From an uncultured Bacteroides sp. (lineage in GTDB: Bacteria > Bacteroidota > Bacteroidia > Bacteroidales > Bacteroidaceae): 64,000 nt of DNA. Of this stretch, positions 54,274 through 63,649 are shown piece by piece (positions within the stretch are counted from its first letter, which is position 1; each line of letters starts with the position of its first letter). The DNA is taken from the NCBI RefSeq assembly GCF_958445495.1, contig NZ_CAUCSQ010000003.1, forward strand, positions 62,001 to 126,000. The letters run 5' to 3'. The notes below the pieces were generated by a model, which saw only the letters and a list, made by a program, of their open reading frames with translations, searched no databases and was not told the DNA's origin. Position numbers and translations under genes: made by a program.

Positions 54274-54281
54274 TATCTTTG
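54274..54281 (+). promoter_or_regulatory. Putative -7 box for the LruC-domain lipoprotein gene
   Basis: TATCTTTG fits TAnnTTTG; a start site a few bases downstream would place the 54283-54308 hairpin at the very 5' end of the mRNA. No clear -33 element. Confidence 0.55.
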
Positions 54282-54282
54282 T

Positions 54283-54308
54283 GCCCGTAAATTCAATAAT
54301 TTACGGGC
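54283..54308 (+). other. 5'-terminal stem-loop in the LruC gene leader
   Basis: GCCCGTAAATT (54283-54293) and AATTTACGGGC (54298-54308) form a perfect 11-bp stem with a CAAT loop, followed by a short T-rich stretch. It could stabilise the mRNA 5' end or act as an attenuator; it is too close to the promoter to terminate an upstream transcript usefully. Confidence 0.7.
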
Positions 54309-54362
54309 TTTACTTTTAACACAAAGCAAACGGTTTTAATTACATAAACAAAAAAAACAATT

Positions 54363-56360
54363 ATGAAAAAGTTTTGGTTAGCATGCACAATGATCATAAC
54401 AGTGGGTATAAGCAGTTGTGTAGATAATGATAAAGACTTATACCAAGGAGAACCGCAGAAAGAATTTAACACCAATGATTTCTCTACCCAACAGAGCGTT
54501 CAGGTAGACATTGATTATTCACAGACAAAATCCAAAGTTCCGTTTTTTATTTATGACGAAAATCCCATAGAAACTGTTAAAGACGCATCCGGCAACGAAA
54601 CGAGTGCTTGCAAATTCAACAACGATATAGAACCGTTGGACGGAGGCTGGACAGATGATGAAGGCAAGTACAGCAACCAAATAGTCTTACCGTCATACGT
54701 TTCTAAAGTATATATCGTTTCTAAAGCTTTTTATGCCACCCGATTAATGGAGGCAGAAATAGTTGACGGTGTGCTAAAAGCCTCCGAATCCGATTATAAC
54801 GGACAACCTGAAACCAGAGCTGCACTAGGCAACAATGCTATTTCACATGAACGCGGCCGTTTCAATCGGTTAGGATGGGATACACGGTTGGGAAGTTTCC
54901 ATTCGGTTACCGGTAAAATTAATTATGCATATAAAGGAAAAGACCCCAAACTGACATTTACCAGAAAAGAAAGAGAAGAATTCTGCCGGACAATATATTC
55001 CGTACTGAACACTTTGGGCAAATGTCCGGAAGAATACAGAAAAAGTAATGATTTATATATTACCGGAGACGATAAAAGCAATTATACGGAGATAGTATTG
55101 ACAGCATTGGGAGGATGGACTTGCTGGAACAATTCATTGGGATACTATTACTATGAAGACGGGAAAACCCCGAAAAGTCTGGACGATGTAAAAATATTTA
55201 CCATATTCCCCAATACGCAAACAAAATGGAATAAAAGCACGTACCAAGCCTCTCCCCGCGGAGTAGAAGAAGGAACCAGCGTACAACTCAAATTCTTTGG
55301 AGAAGATTACCTTCAGAAAGGAAGTACCAAATTCCCGAAAGGTTACAGAATCGGTTTTGTCCTTGCATGTAATGCATGGGATTATAAGTTCACAGGATAT
55401 GGCTCTCACACTCAAACCGACACCTACAAGTCTTGCTCTACTGAAGGGTTAAGCAGCAAAGGAGCCAACAATATCGATGTGCATACAGCGATGTTCAAAG
55501 ATAAAAACGGCAATATCGCCATCTGCTTTGAAGATTTCAAAGACGACGAGAATTTCACAGACGTTCTTTTCGCCTTGAAAGCCAATCCCATAATAACCGA
55601 CGAATTGCCTGATGTCGACCCCGATTTGAATACAACTATCGAAAAGAGGGGAGTTTATGCTTTTGAGGACGAATGGCCCAAAGCAGGAGACTACGATATG
55701 AATGACGTATTGGTTCAATATACATATCAAAAAACATTCAATATCTACAACAATATATTAAACGAATCATTCACATTCAAAACCTTCTTCAACAAATCTA
55801 CGGTTTTCACCAACGGACTGGGATTCACGCTTACCAATGCAGAAAACGGTAACAGTTCAGCATATCTAATCAAGAAAGAAGGAGAAAGTGAATTTAGCCA
55901 AGCTACAGGCAATGATAAGATTATTTCCGAAGGCAATGTTATTTTATTGACAGACAATGTAAAAATCAACCCGAACGCCGAATATAAAATAACTCGCCAG
56001 TATGGGGAAGAGACCTCCTCAAAAAACAAAGAGACAACAATCGATGCATTTATCTATCGTCCCAGCAACGGCGGCAGACTGGAAGTTCATTGTCCGATGC
56101 AGAAACCGACTTCCAAAGTAGACAATTCACTCTTCGGACAAGAAGACGACCGTTCCGTGCCAGAACAAGGAATCTATTATATTTCAAACAAAGAAAATAT
56201 CTATCCGTTTGCATTTTATCTCTCAAATGCGAACATCGACGATATTGCTGAATTAAAAGACTTCGATAAAAACGAGAGAGTACCAATCAACGAACTCTAT
56301 CCGGAATTTATTAATTGGGCTAAATTCGGTGAAAACCCGGATTGGTATAAGAAAAAATAA
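54363..56360 (+). CDS. LruC-domain (DUF4842) lipoprotein
   Basis: 665 residues. Lipoprotein signal ISSCVD (Cys20). The middle carries unassigned beta-rich sequence. Near residue 432 the motif YAFEDEWPKAGDYDMNDVLV is the hallmark of the LruC/DUF4842 domain, which fills the C-terminal third and contains Asp-rich calcium-like loops. An earlier DUF4114-like piece (ICFEDFKDDENFTDVLFAL, near 385) resembles it, suggesting a duplicated ED-x-x...D-x-D-x-N-D theme. Surface-exposed protein of unknown role, single gene between a 5' hairpin and a strong bidirectional terminator. Confidence 0.85.
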   Translation: MKKFWLACTMIITVGISSCVDNDKDLYQGEPQKEFNTNDFSTQQSVQVDIDYSQTKSKVPFFIYDENPIETVKDASGNETSACKFNNDIEPLDGGWTDDEGKYSNQIVLPSYVSKVYIVSKAFYATRLMEAEIVDGVLKASESDYNGQPETRAALGNNAISHERGRFNRLGWDTRLGSFHSVTGKINYAYKGKDPKLTFTRKEREEFCRTIYSVLNTLGKCPEEYRKSNDLYITGDDKSNYTEIVLTALGGWTCWNNSLGYYYYEDGKTPKSLDDVKIFTIFPNTQTKWNKSTYQASPRGVEEGTSVQLKFFGEDYLQKGSTKFPKGYRIGFVLACNAWDYKFTGYGSHTQTDTYKSCSTEGLSSKGANNIDVHTAMFKDKNGNIAICFEDFKDDENFTDVLFALKANPIITDELPDVDPDLNTTIEKRGVYAFEDEWPKAGDYDMNDVLVQYTYQKTFNIYNNILNESFTFKTFFNKSTVFTNGLGFTLTNAENGNSSAYLIKKEGESEFSQATGNDKIISEGNVILLTDNVKINPNAEYKITRQYGEETSSKNKETTIDAFIYRPSNGGRLEVHCPMQKPTSKVDNSLFGQEDDRSVPEQGIYYISNKENIYPFAFYLSNANIDDIAELKDFDKNERVPINELYPEFINWAKFGENPDWYKKK

Positions 56361-56454
56361 AAAACATATACAAGAATACCCCAAATAAGAAGGCGCGTCG
56401 AAATTCAAGAAAGACCCACTTTCCAACCTGAATTCCGACCGCCGTATCAACTAT

Positions 56455-56505
56455 AAAAAGAATCCTATCAATCTCTGTTTGAAGAGTAATGATAGGATTC
56501 TTTTT
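56455..56505. terminator. Bidirectional terminator between convergent genes
   Basis: Arms 56455-56470 and 56490-56505 (AAAAAGAATCCTATCA and its complement) pair perfectly over 16 bp with an A-run before and a T-run after, ideal for ending both the LruC gene and the convergent ClC gene. Confidence 0.85.
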
Positions 56506-56604
56506 ATATTCCCGCCAAATTGCGACCCGTAATTTCACAAAAGCATTATTTTAAATTCAACATCCTTATTTCTACCGCTATGCCGAATACATCCGGCAAA
56601 TTAC

Positions 56605-58176
56605 TCAATAAATATTCGCCATGCTTACCAAAGGTTCATATAACTTCTCTATATCCTGTGAATCCATCTCAATTTGTACCTGATCGCCCGGCATCAACTT
56701 TTGTCCTCCAGGAGCCCGGTTTTTCCGGTCACGATGGATATTAATAATAACACAACGTTCCGGCAAGCGAAGTTCATCCACAATTTTCCCATCCAGATAA
56801 GAACCGCTCATCACTTCTACCGACAACGTATAACGGGCTTCCTCTTTAAATGCAGGCGAATGAATCATATCCTCATACAAAGTCACGTTAAAAGGTTTTA
56901 TCTGGAGCATCTCCGTAAAATAATAAGTCAATCCCCCTACCACAATAGAAGGATAAAAAACCTCCAGATGCCCTGTTATCTCGGTTATCAATACAATAGC
57001 CGTCAGCGGAGTGCGGATTACCGCCACCAGAAAGGCAGACATACAAATAAGCATGATATAACTGATATTCTCATAGACAATCATTCCCTGTTGAACCATA
57101 ATCAAAGCGACAATCTGTCCGAAAAGCCCCCCGGTCACTAAAGTCGGGATAAAATTTCCTCCCGGCAATCCCGAAGAAAAAGAAAAAGCACTAAAGACAA
57201 AGTGTAGCAACATCATACCGACAAGCCAAAGAAGATGAGTATCCGGATGCATAGCCTGCGAAAGCAGAAATTGTTCTCCTCCGCCTGTCAGATTAAACTC
57301 CGCAAAAGAAATCAGACACGCGATAAAAAGCAAATACAACATTTTCACATACTCCGGATGTTTTATAGCCGGATAGATACCTTTAATCTGAAGAGTCGTA
57401 ACAGAGAAAAACTTCCCAAAAACAGAAATCACAGCCGCCAACAGAAGAAATAACTTCACTTGAGACCAGAAAGTCATCTCCGGTACAACCGCATCAATAT
57501 GAAAATAAGGGTTCACAGGAAAAATCCAACTGGCAACCCCTCCTGCAACAACCCCTGCCAAAAGAGTAGTTATAGCCGTTTTAGGCGCATCAAACCGCTC
57601 GATAGATTCGATAACCAATAATGAAGAAGCTAACGGAGCAGCAAAAGCCGCCGCCAATCCGGCTCCGGCACCGGCCGCCAGCAATTGTTTCCGTTCGCCG
57701 GCAAGCACCCTCCCCCATTTAGACACCAGGCAACCAACATACGAGCCAATCTGCACGGAAGGCCCTTCACGTCCCAAAGACAATCCGGTGCTCAATGCCA
57801 ATATCCCGCCCACGAATTTGGCAATCAATTCGATAAAAGGATGTTTGTAGGCAACCCTCCCGTTAATAACCCCACGTGTTTGCGGAATTCCTCCCCCTGT
57901 TATCAGAGGCATCTTCTTCACCAGCCAGGAAACAAATACAAGAACACCCCACATCAAGAAAAAAAAGGGGATATACCAATACCATTTCGGGTGAGAGTTA
58001 AAGAAACCATAGCGAAGATTAAAGAAAAACTGCAACAGATAATGATAAGGCACGGCAACAAGTCCCGTCAACAGTCCAACAAAGATACTGACAAAATAAA
58101 GCCGTGCATCAATTAACTTCAATTTAAAAATCCGCCAACGGCCCTTATCCTTCAAATTATTGACAAAATCAAACAT
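56605..58176 (-). CDS. ClC-family chloride channel/antiporter with C-terminal TrkA_C domain
   Basis: 523 residues. ClC signature regions: ITGGGIPQTRGV (usually GSGIP; here the Ser is Gly), GLSLGREGPSVQIG with Glu137 as the gating glutamate, and FSSGLPGGNFIPTLVTGG (G-x-F-x-P). About 10 further hydrophobic helices. Residues ~450-523 (VEVMSGSYLDGKIVDELRLPERCVIINIHRD...LMPGDQVQIEMD) form a TrkA-C/RCK-C ligand-binding domain. It moves chloride, possibly in exchange for protons, across the inner membrane. Its stop is served by the terminator at 56455-56505. Confidence 0.94.
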   Translation of the reverse strand: MFDFVNNLKDKGRWRIFKLKLIDARLYFVSIFVGLLTGLVAVPYHYLLQFFFNLRYGFFNSHPKWYWYIPFFFLMWGVLVFVSWLVKKMPLITGGGIPQTRGVINGRVAYKHPFIELIAKFVGGILALSTGLSLGREGPSVQIGSYVGCLVSKWGRVLAGERKQLLAAGAGAGLAAAFAAPLASSLLVIESIERFDAPKTAITTLLAGVVAGGVASWIFPVNPYFHIDAVVPEMTFWSQVKLFLLLAAVISVFGKFFSVTTLQIKGIYPAIKHPEYVKMLYLLFIACLISFAEFNLTGGGEQFLLSQAMHPDTHLLWLVGMMLLHFVFSAFSFSSGLPGGNFIPTLVTGGLFGQIVALIMVQQGMIVYENISYIMLICMSAFLVAVIRTPLTAIVLITEITGHLEVFYPSIVVGGLTYYFTEMLQIKPFNVTLYEDMIHSPAFKEEARYTLSVEVMSGSYLDGKIVDELRLPERCVIINIHRDRKNRAPGGQKLMPGDQVQIEMDSQDIEKLYEPLVSMANIY

Positions 58177-58264
58177 TCGGCAAGGTTTTCATTGTTTTTT
58201 AAGTACGACATACAACAATCAAAACCTCATTGTGGTTTCGGATAAATGAAGATTTAATCCTTAA

Positions 58265-61003
58265 TTATCGTCCCATAAGATTCAGACGAAAAATGACATG
58301 CATCATAAAATAAGAGCCTAATGCATTATAATCCGTATCACGAATAGCCGTGGCGGTAATTGTCCGCACCATTGACACATCCTGGCGGAGTATATCATAT
58401 ATCTTAAAACGAAGTAACAATTGTTTCCGTTTCAGAAAAGCCTTCGACAACTGGCAATTCCACATCAGGTTCTCGCGGGCATATCCGCTATAACCGTAAC
58501 CCGAACGCTGAAAATAAGTAAACTCACTGAACAACTCTATACCCCACGGAAAGTAATATTGTATTTCCGCCCCTATCCGCGAATCGTAAGTTTCCGTGCG
58601 CGTCTCCCTCACATTATTATGAGAATTATTATAAAGCAACTCCGCACGCGCACTGATTTCCATCTGTTTGGTCCGATAAGTCAGTTGTAAACGCTGACGT
58701 GCGGTAAGATGCTTCACCGTACTTTTCACAGGAGCCTCTTTGTTAAGTGTGGTATATCCGTTCTGATTTCTGAATTGAAAATAAGAATAAGTACGGAATA
58801 TCCAGCTTCGGTTCCTGAAAGGAGTATTGAGGGAAAAAGAACCCATAGCCCGCCAATTTCCGTTCAGATTGAGCGGGGTAGTAGTCCGTACCCCTGTCTC
58901 GCTGTCATAAGTCACCTGATTGGTGACACTGTTGACGGTATTTTCCACCAAAGCGGTAGCAACCATATTCCGTTGATGTTTCGTGTTATACGAATTGAAA
59001 TTCAATGTAAAAGTATTAGTATAAGAAGGTTTCAAAGAAGGATTGCCCACCCGGATATTCAAAGGATTGGTACGGTCTGTCACCGGTTGAAGCTCACGGA
59101 TATTAGGCTGCCGGCTTTTTCCCCGGTACACAAGTTGCAGACGGGTACGCCTGGAGAATTTATAACGGAAATTGACTGTAGGTGAAAAATTAAGGACAGC
59201 TCTCTCCAACTGATTTTCCGGTTCCTCTTTCAAGATGGAATGACTTACCGACTTTTGCGGTTCGATATCAGCCCCGATGTTGTAATTATACTTTTTCCGC
59301 GAGGTACGGATAGAAAGATTAAACAAATGGTTACTATATTGATTTTCAAACCGGTTACTCGCATCTTCATCATAATCCGGAGCAAACTCCTCCAACTCCT
59401 TGTCCCAGTCATAAACAAACCGGTCCGAATTATTTACCCGGTACTGGTAACTATAACGAAACTGAAGAAAATGAAGCCAGGGCAACGGTTCCACATATAC
59501 CAACTGCACACGGTAATTATAACCGTCCACGCTATTTTCTATCCGTTGGTTTTGAAGTTTCTCCGTATCATTCTTAAAATAGTGAGTAGCAGAAAGATTT
59601 TTTCTGGCCGTCGAAGAGGCATTGGTTCCATAATCGACTTTCAAGGCGACATTCCTTCCCGTACGGCTCAACTTCCGGCTAAGTTGCAACATCATAGTCA
59701 TGTTATACGAAGAACTGTGATTGGTTCCCGAAGATTCTTTCTCATTCAGTAAAACTTCATTCCTCCACCCTTGCTGAAACCCTTCGTTACTTCTGTCATT
59801 AACAGACGTACGATATTGAGGACGGAAAATCAATGTCGTGACGGAATCCATCTTCCATTCCAGAAACGCATTCGCTATCAGGTTATCATTTTCCAAACGG
59901 TTACGTCCGGTACTCCGGGTTATTGACTGGTCCTGGCGAAGAAAGTTATCTACTGTCGTACGGCTGTCCTCCAAACGGTCAGTCCCTACATATTGGATAT
60001 TCGAACGAAATTTGACACGCTGCCAGTCATAAGTGACATTGATTCCCAAAGAACGGGAAGTCGTCAACCCTTTCTGGGTACGGAGATTCCCGCTGGAAGC
60101 AGCGGATTCCTTCTGCACCTCGGAAAATCCCTGATTATTCGTATTATTCAGATTCCCGATAACCGTCAATTGGGAATTATCCCGGAAACGGTTCAGCGTA
60201 TTTGCCAGTTCATAACGGTCTTTACTCCCATACCCGCCCATAAAATTCTCCAACCATCCCCGCTTCATGCTCTTTTTCACCGATAAATCGAGAATCATCT
60301 CTTCTTCACCGTCATCAATACCGGTAAGGCGCGCCAAATCCGACTTACGTTCATACGCCTTTAACTTCTCCACCATTTCCACCGGCAGGTTTTTAAGGGC
60401 CGCTTTCGGGTCATCGGAAAAAAATTCTTTTCCATCCACCAGGATTTTCTTCACCTCTTTCCCATGAATCAACAATTTACCTTCCGTATCAATCTCCCCT
60501 CCGGGAAGCTGTTTCACCAAATCCTCCAGCATCGCCCCCTCAGGAGTACGGTAAGCAGAAGCATTAAATACGGTAGTATCTCCTTCCGTAACTGCCATCG
60601 GCGCCTGTCCCACAACAACCGTTTCATCCAATGAAACACTTTCAGGTATCAGAAAGACATCAGCCAAAGAAGATGCTCCATTATCTCCTGAAGCCGGTAC
60701 AGTACGGTAAATAGGCGTATATCCGATATAAGAAACCTGTAACAAGAAAGAACTTTTCCCAGAAACAGGAACATACAACTGATACTTCCCTTTTATATCC
60801 GTAGCCCCTCCTGCCAATAAAACACTGTCCGGCAAATCCAAAAGGCGGACGGTAGCAAATGATACCGGCTGCCCGGTTTCCGTATCAAAAACACGTCCGG
60901 TAAAGCACACTTTACCGGACTGTGCACAGACTGCGACACTAACCAGTACCCAGATACAACAACCAATCAGACGATACTGAAAAGAATATAAATGTCCGTC
61001 CAT
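58265..61003 (-). CDS. Large outer-membrane beta-barrel protein with carboxypeptidase-like N-domain
   Basis: 912 residues. Signal peptide ends near VAVCAQ. A carboxypeptidase-regulatory-like domain follows (CFTGRVFDTETGQPVSFATVRLLDL... QLYVPVSGKSSFLLQVSYIGY). Residues ~125-230 look like a TonB-receptor plug (VVVGQAPMAV, LEDLVKQLPGGEIDTEGKLLIHGKEVKKILVDGKEFF). The remainder is a long barrel of alternating strands (OMP_b-brl_3 type). It belongs to the TonB-dependent-like proteins found behind ECF sigma factors in Bacteroidetes and is the last gene of the sigma operon. No canonical SusD partner. Substrate unknown. Confidence 0.9.
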   Translation of the reverse strand: MDGHLYSFQYRLIGCCIWVLVSVAVCAQSGKVCFTGRVFDTETGQPVSFATVRLLDLPDSVLLAGGATDIKGKYQLYVPVSGKSSFLLQVSYIGYTPIYRTVPASGDNGASSLADVFLIPESVSLDETVVVGQAPMAVTEGDTTVFNASAYRTPEGAMLEDLVKQLPGGEIDTEGKLLIHGKEVKKILVDGKEFFSDDPKAALKNLPVEMVEKLKAYERKSDLARLTGIDDGEEEMILDLSVKKSMKRGWLENFMGGYGSKDRYELANTLNRFRDNSQLTVIGNLNNTNNQGFSEVQKESAASSGNLRTQKGLTTSRSLGINVTYDWQRVKFRSNIQYVGTDRLEDSRTTVDNFLRQDQSITRSTGRNRLENDNLIANAFLEWKMDSVTTLIFRPQYRTSVNDRSNEGFQQGWRNEVLLNEKESSGTNHSSSYNMTMMLQLSRKLSRTGRNVALKVDYGTNASSTARKNLSATHYFKNDTEKLQNQRIENSVDGYNYRVQLVYVEPLPWLHFLQFRYSYQYRVNNSDRFVYDWDKELEEFAPDYDEDASNRFENQYSNHLFNLSIRTSRKKYNYNIGADIEPQKSVSHSILKEEPENQLERAVLNFSPTVNFRYKFSRRTRLQLVYRGKSRQPNIRELQPVTDRTNPLNIRVGNPSLKPSYTNTFTLNFNSYNTKHQRNMVATALVENTVNSVTNQVTYDSETGVRTTTPLNLNGNWRAMGSFSLNTPFRNRSWIFRTYSYFQFRNQNGYTTLNKEAPVKSTVKHLTARQRLQLTYRTKQMEISARAELLYNNSHNNVRETRTETYDSRIGAEIQYYFPWGIELFSEFTYFQRSGYGYSGYARENLMWNCQLSKAFLKRKQLLLRFKIYDILRQDVSMVRTITATAIRDTDYNALGSYFMMHVIFRLNLMGR

Positions 61004-61048
61004 GCCACATCGTGTCGATTAAATAAACAAACTACTTTTTAACAACTG

Positions 61049-61606
61049 TTATCCCTGATGCGGAGCACGGGGTCTCTGTCCCGGATGATGTCCCGGTCCC
61101 GGCTTCTGTCCTTTCCTACGGTCAAATTCCCTTCTGAACTTATTCATGTTACTCTTTTCCTGTTGGTAGATTTTCATAATCTGCTTTTGAGACAGTATCT
61201 TACTAAATTCATTATAATACTTCTCACGAATATCAAGCATTTTCCGGCTTTGCGTAAACTGATTCTTCAACATTGCCGCAATTTCATCATCAGTCATAAC
61301 AGATTTCGGAGCCTCCTCTTTCGCCACCGTTTTTGTGCCTTGGGCTTTTTCCGTTTTCGGCTTATGGTTCATCATGCGGCATTCACGCAGTTCTTTCAGG
61401 TATTTCTCATAAACCGGAGTAAACTTAGCGGCCGTCGCATCGTCCAGCATCAGTGTTCTAACCATCTGGTCGGTCTGTATCCGTACCATTTGTTCCGGCG
61501 TAGGGCGTTGTCTTTTCTCTTTTCTCTCTTTATTCTGGGCCGAAAGAGACATCTGGCTTCCCATCAGGAGAGCAGCTAAAATCACATAAACAAATCTCAT
61601 CTTCAT
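61049..61606 (-). CDS. Spy/DUF4890-like periplasmic protein
   Basis: 185 residues with a signal peptide (VILAALLMGSQMSLSAQ). The mature part is highly charged and helical, with TPEQMVRIQTDQMVRTLMLDDATAAKFTPVYEKYLKEL, the LTxxQ-like repeats of Spy/CpxP-type chaperones, a Lys-rich linker (KPKTEKAQGTKTVAKEE), and a Pro/His/Gly-rich end (PGPGHHPGQRPRAPHQG) that could bind metal. It lies between the short membrane protein and the outer-membrane barrel genes in the ECF sigma operon. A periplasmic chaperone or stress sensor role is likely. Confidence 0.8.
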   Translation of the reverse strand: MKMRFVYVILAALLMGSQMSLSAQNKERKEKRQRPTPEQMVRIQTDQMVRTLMLDDATAAKFTPVYEKYLKELRECRMMNHKPKTEKAQGTKTVAKEEAPKSVMTDDEIAAMLKNQFTQSRKMLDIREKYYNEFSKILSQKQIMKIYQQEKSNMNKFRREFDRRKGQKPGPGHHPGQRPRAPHQG

Positions 61607-61641
61607 AATTTCTACACTTTAAAAAATTAATTAGGTTACTT

Positions 61642-61998
61642 TTAATTTAAAAATATATCATTTTCGGAGAAGTTGACGAGCTCTTCCAACTCCTCGTCCG
61701 ACAATTCTTTAATCCACTTATCTACCGGATCCGTATTATTACTCCTTTCAACAGCCAGCGCATCCGAAGAAGCCGATTTAGTCCCGTCCATCCGGTATAA
61801 TGACGGAATAAACAAAACCCCTGCCAATACCGCCGCCACAGCAATTGCCGAAGAGACAATCAGCCTTATACGGGATTTCCGTTGCCGTCCCGCTCCGCTC
61901 CGCACCATCACCTTCCGTTGCATATCCTCAAAAAATCCGTCAGGAACACGGTAAGGAGTCTGTTTACCGATATCGTCAAAATCAAAATCCTTTTTCAT
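61642..61998 (-). CDS. Short single-pass membrane protein, putative anti-sigma partner
   Basis: 118 residues. The N-terminus FDFDDIGKQTPYRVPDGFFEDMQRKV is a conserved cytoplasmic piece in Bacteroides ECF operons; a single membrane helix spans about 44-66 (IRLIVSSAIAVAAVLAGVLFI), and a short acidic periplasmic tail ends WIKELSDEELEELVNFSENDIFLN. It starts 4 bases after the sigma gene. It is much shorter than FecR-type anti-sigma factors. Position suggests sigma control, unproven. Confidence 0.75.
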   Translation of the reverse strand: MKKDFDFDDIGKQTPYRVPDGFFEDMQRKVMVRSGAGRQRKSRIRLIVSSAIAVAAVLAGVLFIPSLYRMDGTKSASSDALAVERSNNTDPVDKWIKELSDEELEELVNFSENDIFLN

Positions 61999-62002
61999 TA
62001 CT

Positions 62003-62545
62003 CTATCTCTTTAATATATATTCCTTTATCTTTTCCTTCGCATAATGATAATTCACTTTAAGCGTATCCACTTTGCTATCCAGAATCTGAGCAATCTCGG
62101 CATATTCAAGCTCATCATAATAACGTAAGTTGAATATAAGCCGTTGCTTCTCCGGCAAACTTAGAATAGCCTCCTGAAACTTTACAGCCAATTCATTTTC
62201 ATAATCGATGTAATCAGACGCTTTCAGTTTATTCATCAGCTCGTCCCGGACATCCTCGGCAGAAACCATCCCTTCTTCCTTACGGCTATTCAATAAGCGC
62301 AAACTTTCATTCGTCGCAATCCGGTAAATCCATGTCGACAGCGTACTCTCCTCGCGAAACTGCTCCAGACACCGGAATACCCGGATAAAAACTTCCTGAA
62401 CAACATCTTCCGCATCTTCGTGAGATACAACCAATCTACGGATATAATTATATATCGGTTCCTGAAAAGCGTCCATCAACATCTTGAATCCCCGTTCACG
62501 ATTCAAGGCGCAAGCTTCCCGGATTTTTGTCTCATTTATCATCAA
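62003..62545 (-). CDS. ECF-type RNA polymerase sigma factor
   Basis: 180 residues, normal for an ECF sigma. Region 2: EPIYNYIRRLVVSHEDAEDVVQEVFIRVFR and STWIYRIATNESLRLLNSRK. Region 4: EAILSLPEKQRLIFNLRYYDELEYAEIAQILDSKVDTLKVNYHYAKEKIKEYI, a clear sigma70 region 4 helix-turn-helix. It heads an operon with the short membrane protein, Spy-like protein and outer-membrane barrel. Such circuits usually respond to envelope state and autoregulate. Confidence 0.94.
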   Translation of the reverse strand: MMINETKIREACALNRERGFKMLMDAFQEPIYNYIRRLVVSHEDAEDVVQEVFIRVFRCLEQFREESTLSTWIYRIATNESLRLLNSRKEEGMVSAEDVRDELMNKLKASDYIDYENELAVKFQEAILSLPEKQRLIFNLRYYDELEYAEIAQILDSKVDTLKVNYHYAKEKIKEYILKR

Positions 62546-62971
62546 TCTTTTTCTAAGCTTTATTGATTAGAACGAAGAAAAACATGGAAGTTAAATACAA
62601 GATTCCGTATTTCATCTTTATTAACATAGACACCCAACAATGGACAACATCTTCTTTTTTACCATTGTCTTTTCATTATTCTCCTTTAAACCAGGACATA
62701 ACGATATATAAGAATAGAGAAATAACTTTGTCAGAACAGATAAAAGAACGGTTAGAAATAAATTCGGTAATTCTAAGAATCCGGCTTTACGATACGACAG
62801 CAACATTCACTCATAAAGTCCGGTTTCAAACAGAACCGGAATCTACCGGCAAAACAACCGGTCGGGAAAAACGAAATCGATTTTAAAGATGACAATACGG
62901 GCAATCACTTGTCCGAAACAGAAAAGTATATGAAACGGGAAAATATATGAAAGGAACTAGATAGTCCGCTA
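62546..62971. other. Intergenic region upstream of the sigma gene
   Basis: 426 bases. No convincing gene; a 107-codon plus-strand frame (62563-62886) lacks any family features and sits in the likely regulatory region of the sigma gene. No consensus -7 box for the sigma gene was found, which fits an ECF-dependent promoter. Confidence 0.4.
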
Positions 62972-63148
62972 TCACCAAAACTTATTATGCTCCTCGCTAT
63001 ATTCAAAACCTGCGGCTTTTAACCGGTTTATCAGTTCGCTTTTATTCACATGCATATCCTCACAAAGCTCGTCAAGAGAAGAATAACAATCACGCAACTT
63101 CATATTAATGACACTGAACAGCATCATCGGGTCTTTGGGCAATTCCAT
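62972..63148 (-). CDS. DUF4250 domain protein
   Basis: A 58-residue protein, read by hand. It begins MELPKDPMMLFSVINMKLRD, followed by CYSSLDELCEDMHVNK, and ends GFEYSEEHNKFW. This is the complete DUF4250 pattern (P-K-D-P...L-x-S-x-x-N-x-K-L-R-D...S-L-D-x-L-C...G-F-x-Y). Function is unknown; the family is small, cytoplasmic and common in gut anaerobes. Strong promoter 28 bases upstream. Confidence 0.88.
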   Translation of the reverse strand: MELPKDPMMLFSVINMKLRDCYSSLDELCEDMHVNKSELINRLKAAGFEYSEEHNKFW

Positions 63149-63175
63149 ATAACATACAATCTTTTAAACCGGATG

Positions 63176-63207
63176 CAAATTTACATCAATCCTACCAGAC
63201 AGCCAAA
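63176..63207 (-). promoter_or_regulatory. Consensus promoter for the DUF4250 gene
   Basis: On the minus strand TTTG (63207-63204), 20 bases, then TAAATTTG (63183-63176): an exact Bacteroides -33/-7 pair. The start site would fall about 20 bases before the start codon. Confidence 0.8.
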
Positions 63208-63547
63208 CAAATAATCATAAATTCCGGACAACATTTACCATTTTAAAATTGCGGCTTTCATATTCCTTCCCCCTTTCATCAGAAATGAAATGAATCCATT
63301 TTCAAATTAAACCGGTTTACCTGACTAAATTATTTAACATCTAAAAAAATCAATACAATAACCTCTATCAATGATTAGCGTACCCATGTTGCAAAACACG
63401 GTTATAATGCGAACCCGAAAACAAGTATCCATAAGCAACAAAGCCCTTGGTTACAAAAGTTCGAATTTTATCCATAAACAAAACGATGCAAATGCATAAA
63501 AATCATAAGATGAACGATAATTTTAACAAATTCTTCAGTTTTATCCT

Positions 63548-63555
63548 TACCTTTG
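63548..63555 (+). promoter_or_regulatory. Putative -7 box for the exonuclease-domain gene
   Basis: TACCTTTG matches TAnnTTTG; upstream TTTTA near 63521 may serve as -33. Confidence 0.5.
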
Positions 63556-63649
63556 TAAATAATATTGGAGTGTCATACTCAAATAACAATAAAGAAATTA
63601 TGCAGATAAATAAATCCAAATTATAAACAAGCTTATTGCAATTGAATGT

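Larger units (their letters stand above)
63149..63649. other. Divergent intergenic region between DUF4250 and the exonuclease-domain gene
   Basis: 501 bases containing the minus-strand promoter at 63176-63207 and a plus-strand -7 box TACCTTTG at 63548-63555 with a poor T-rich -33 region. The resulting leader for the downstream gene is about 90 bases. Nothing else recognised; a short minus-strand frame at 63503-63700 is a shadow. Confidence 0.5.

Noticed and set aside
62563..62886. 107-codon plus-strand open frame upstream of the sigma gene
   Set aside because: No family features, no signal or domain, unusual composition, and it covers the expected control region of the sigma gene.
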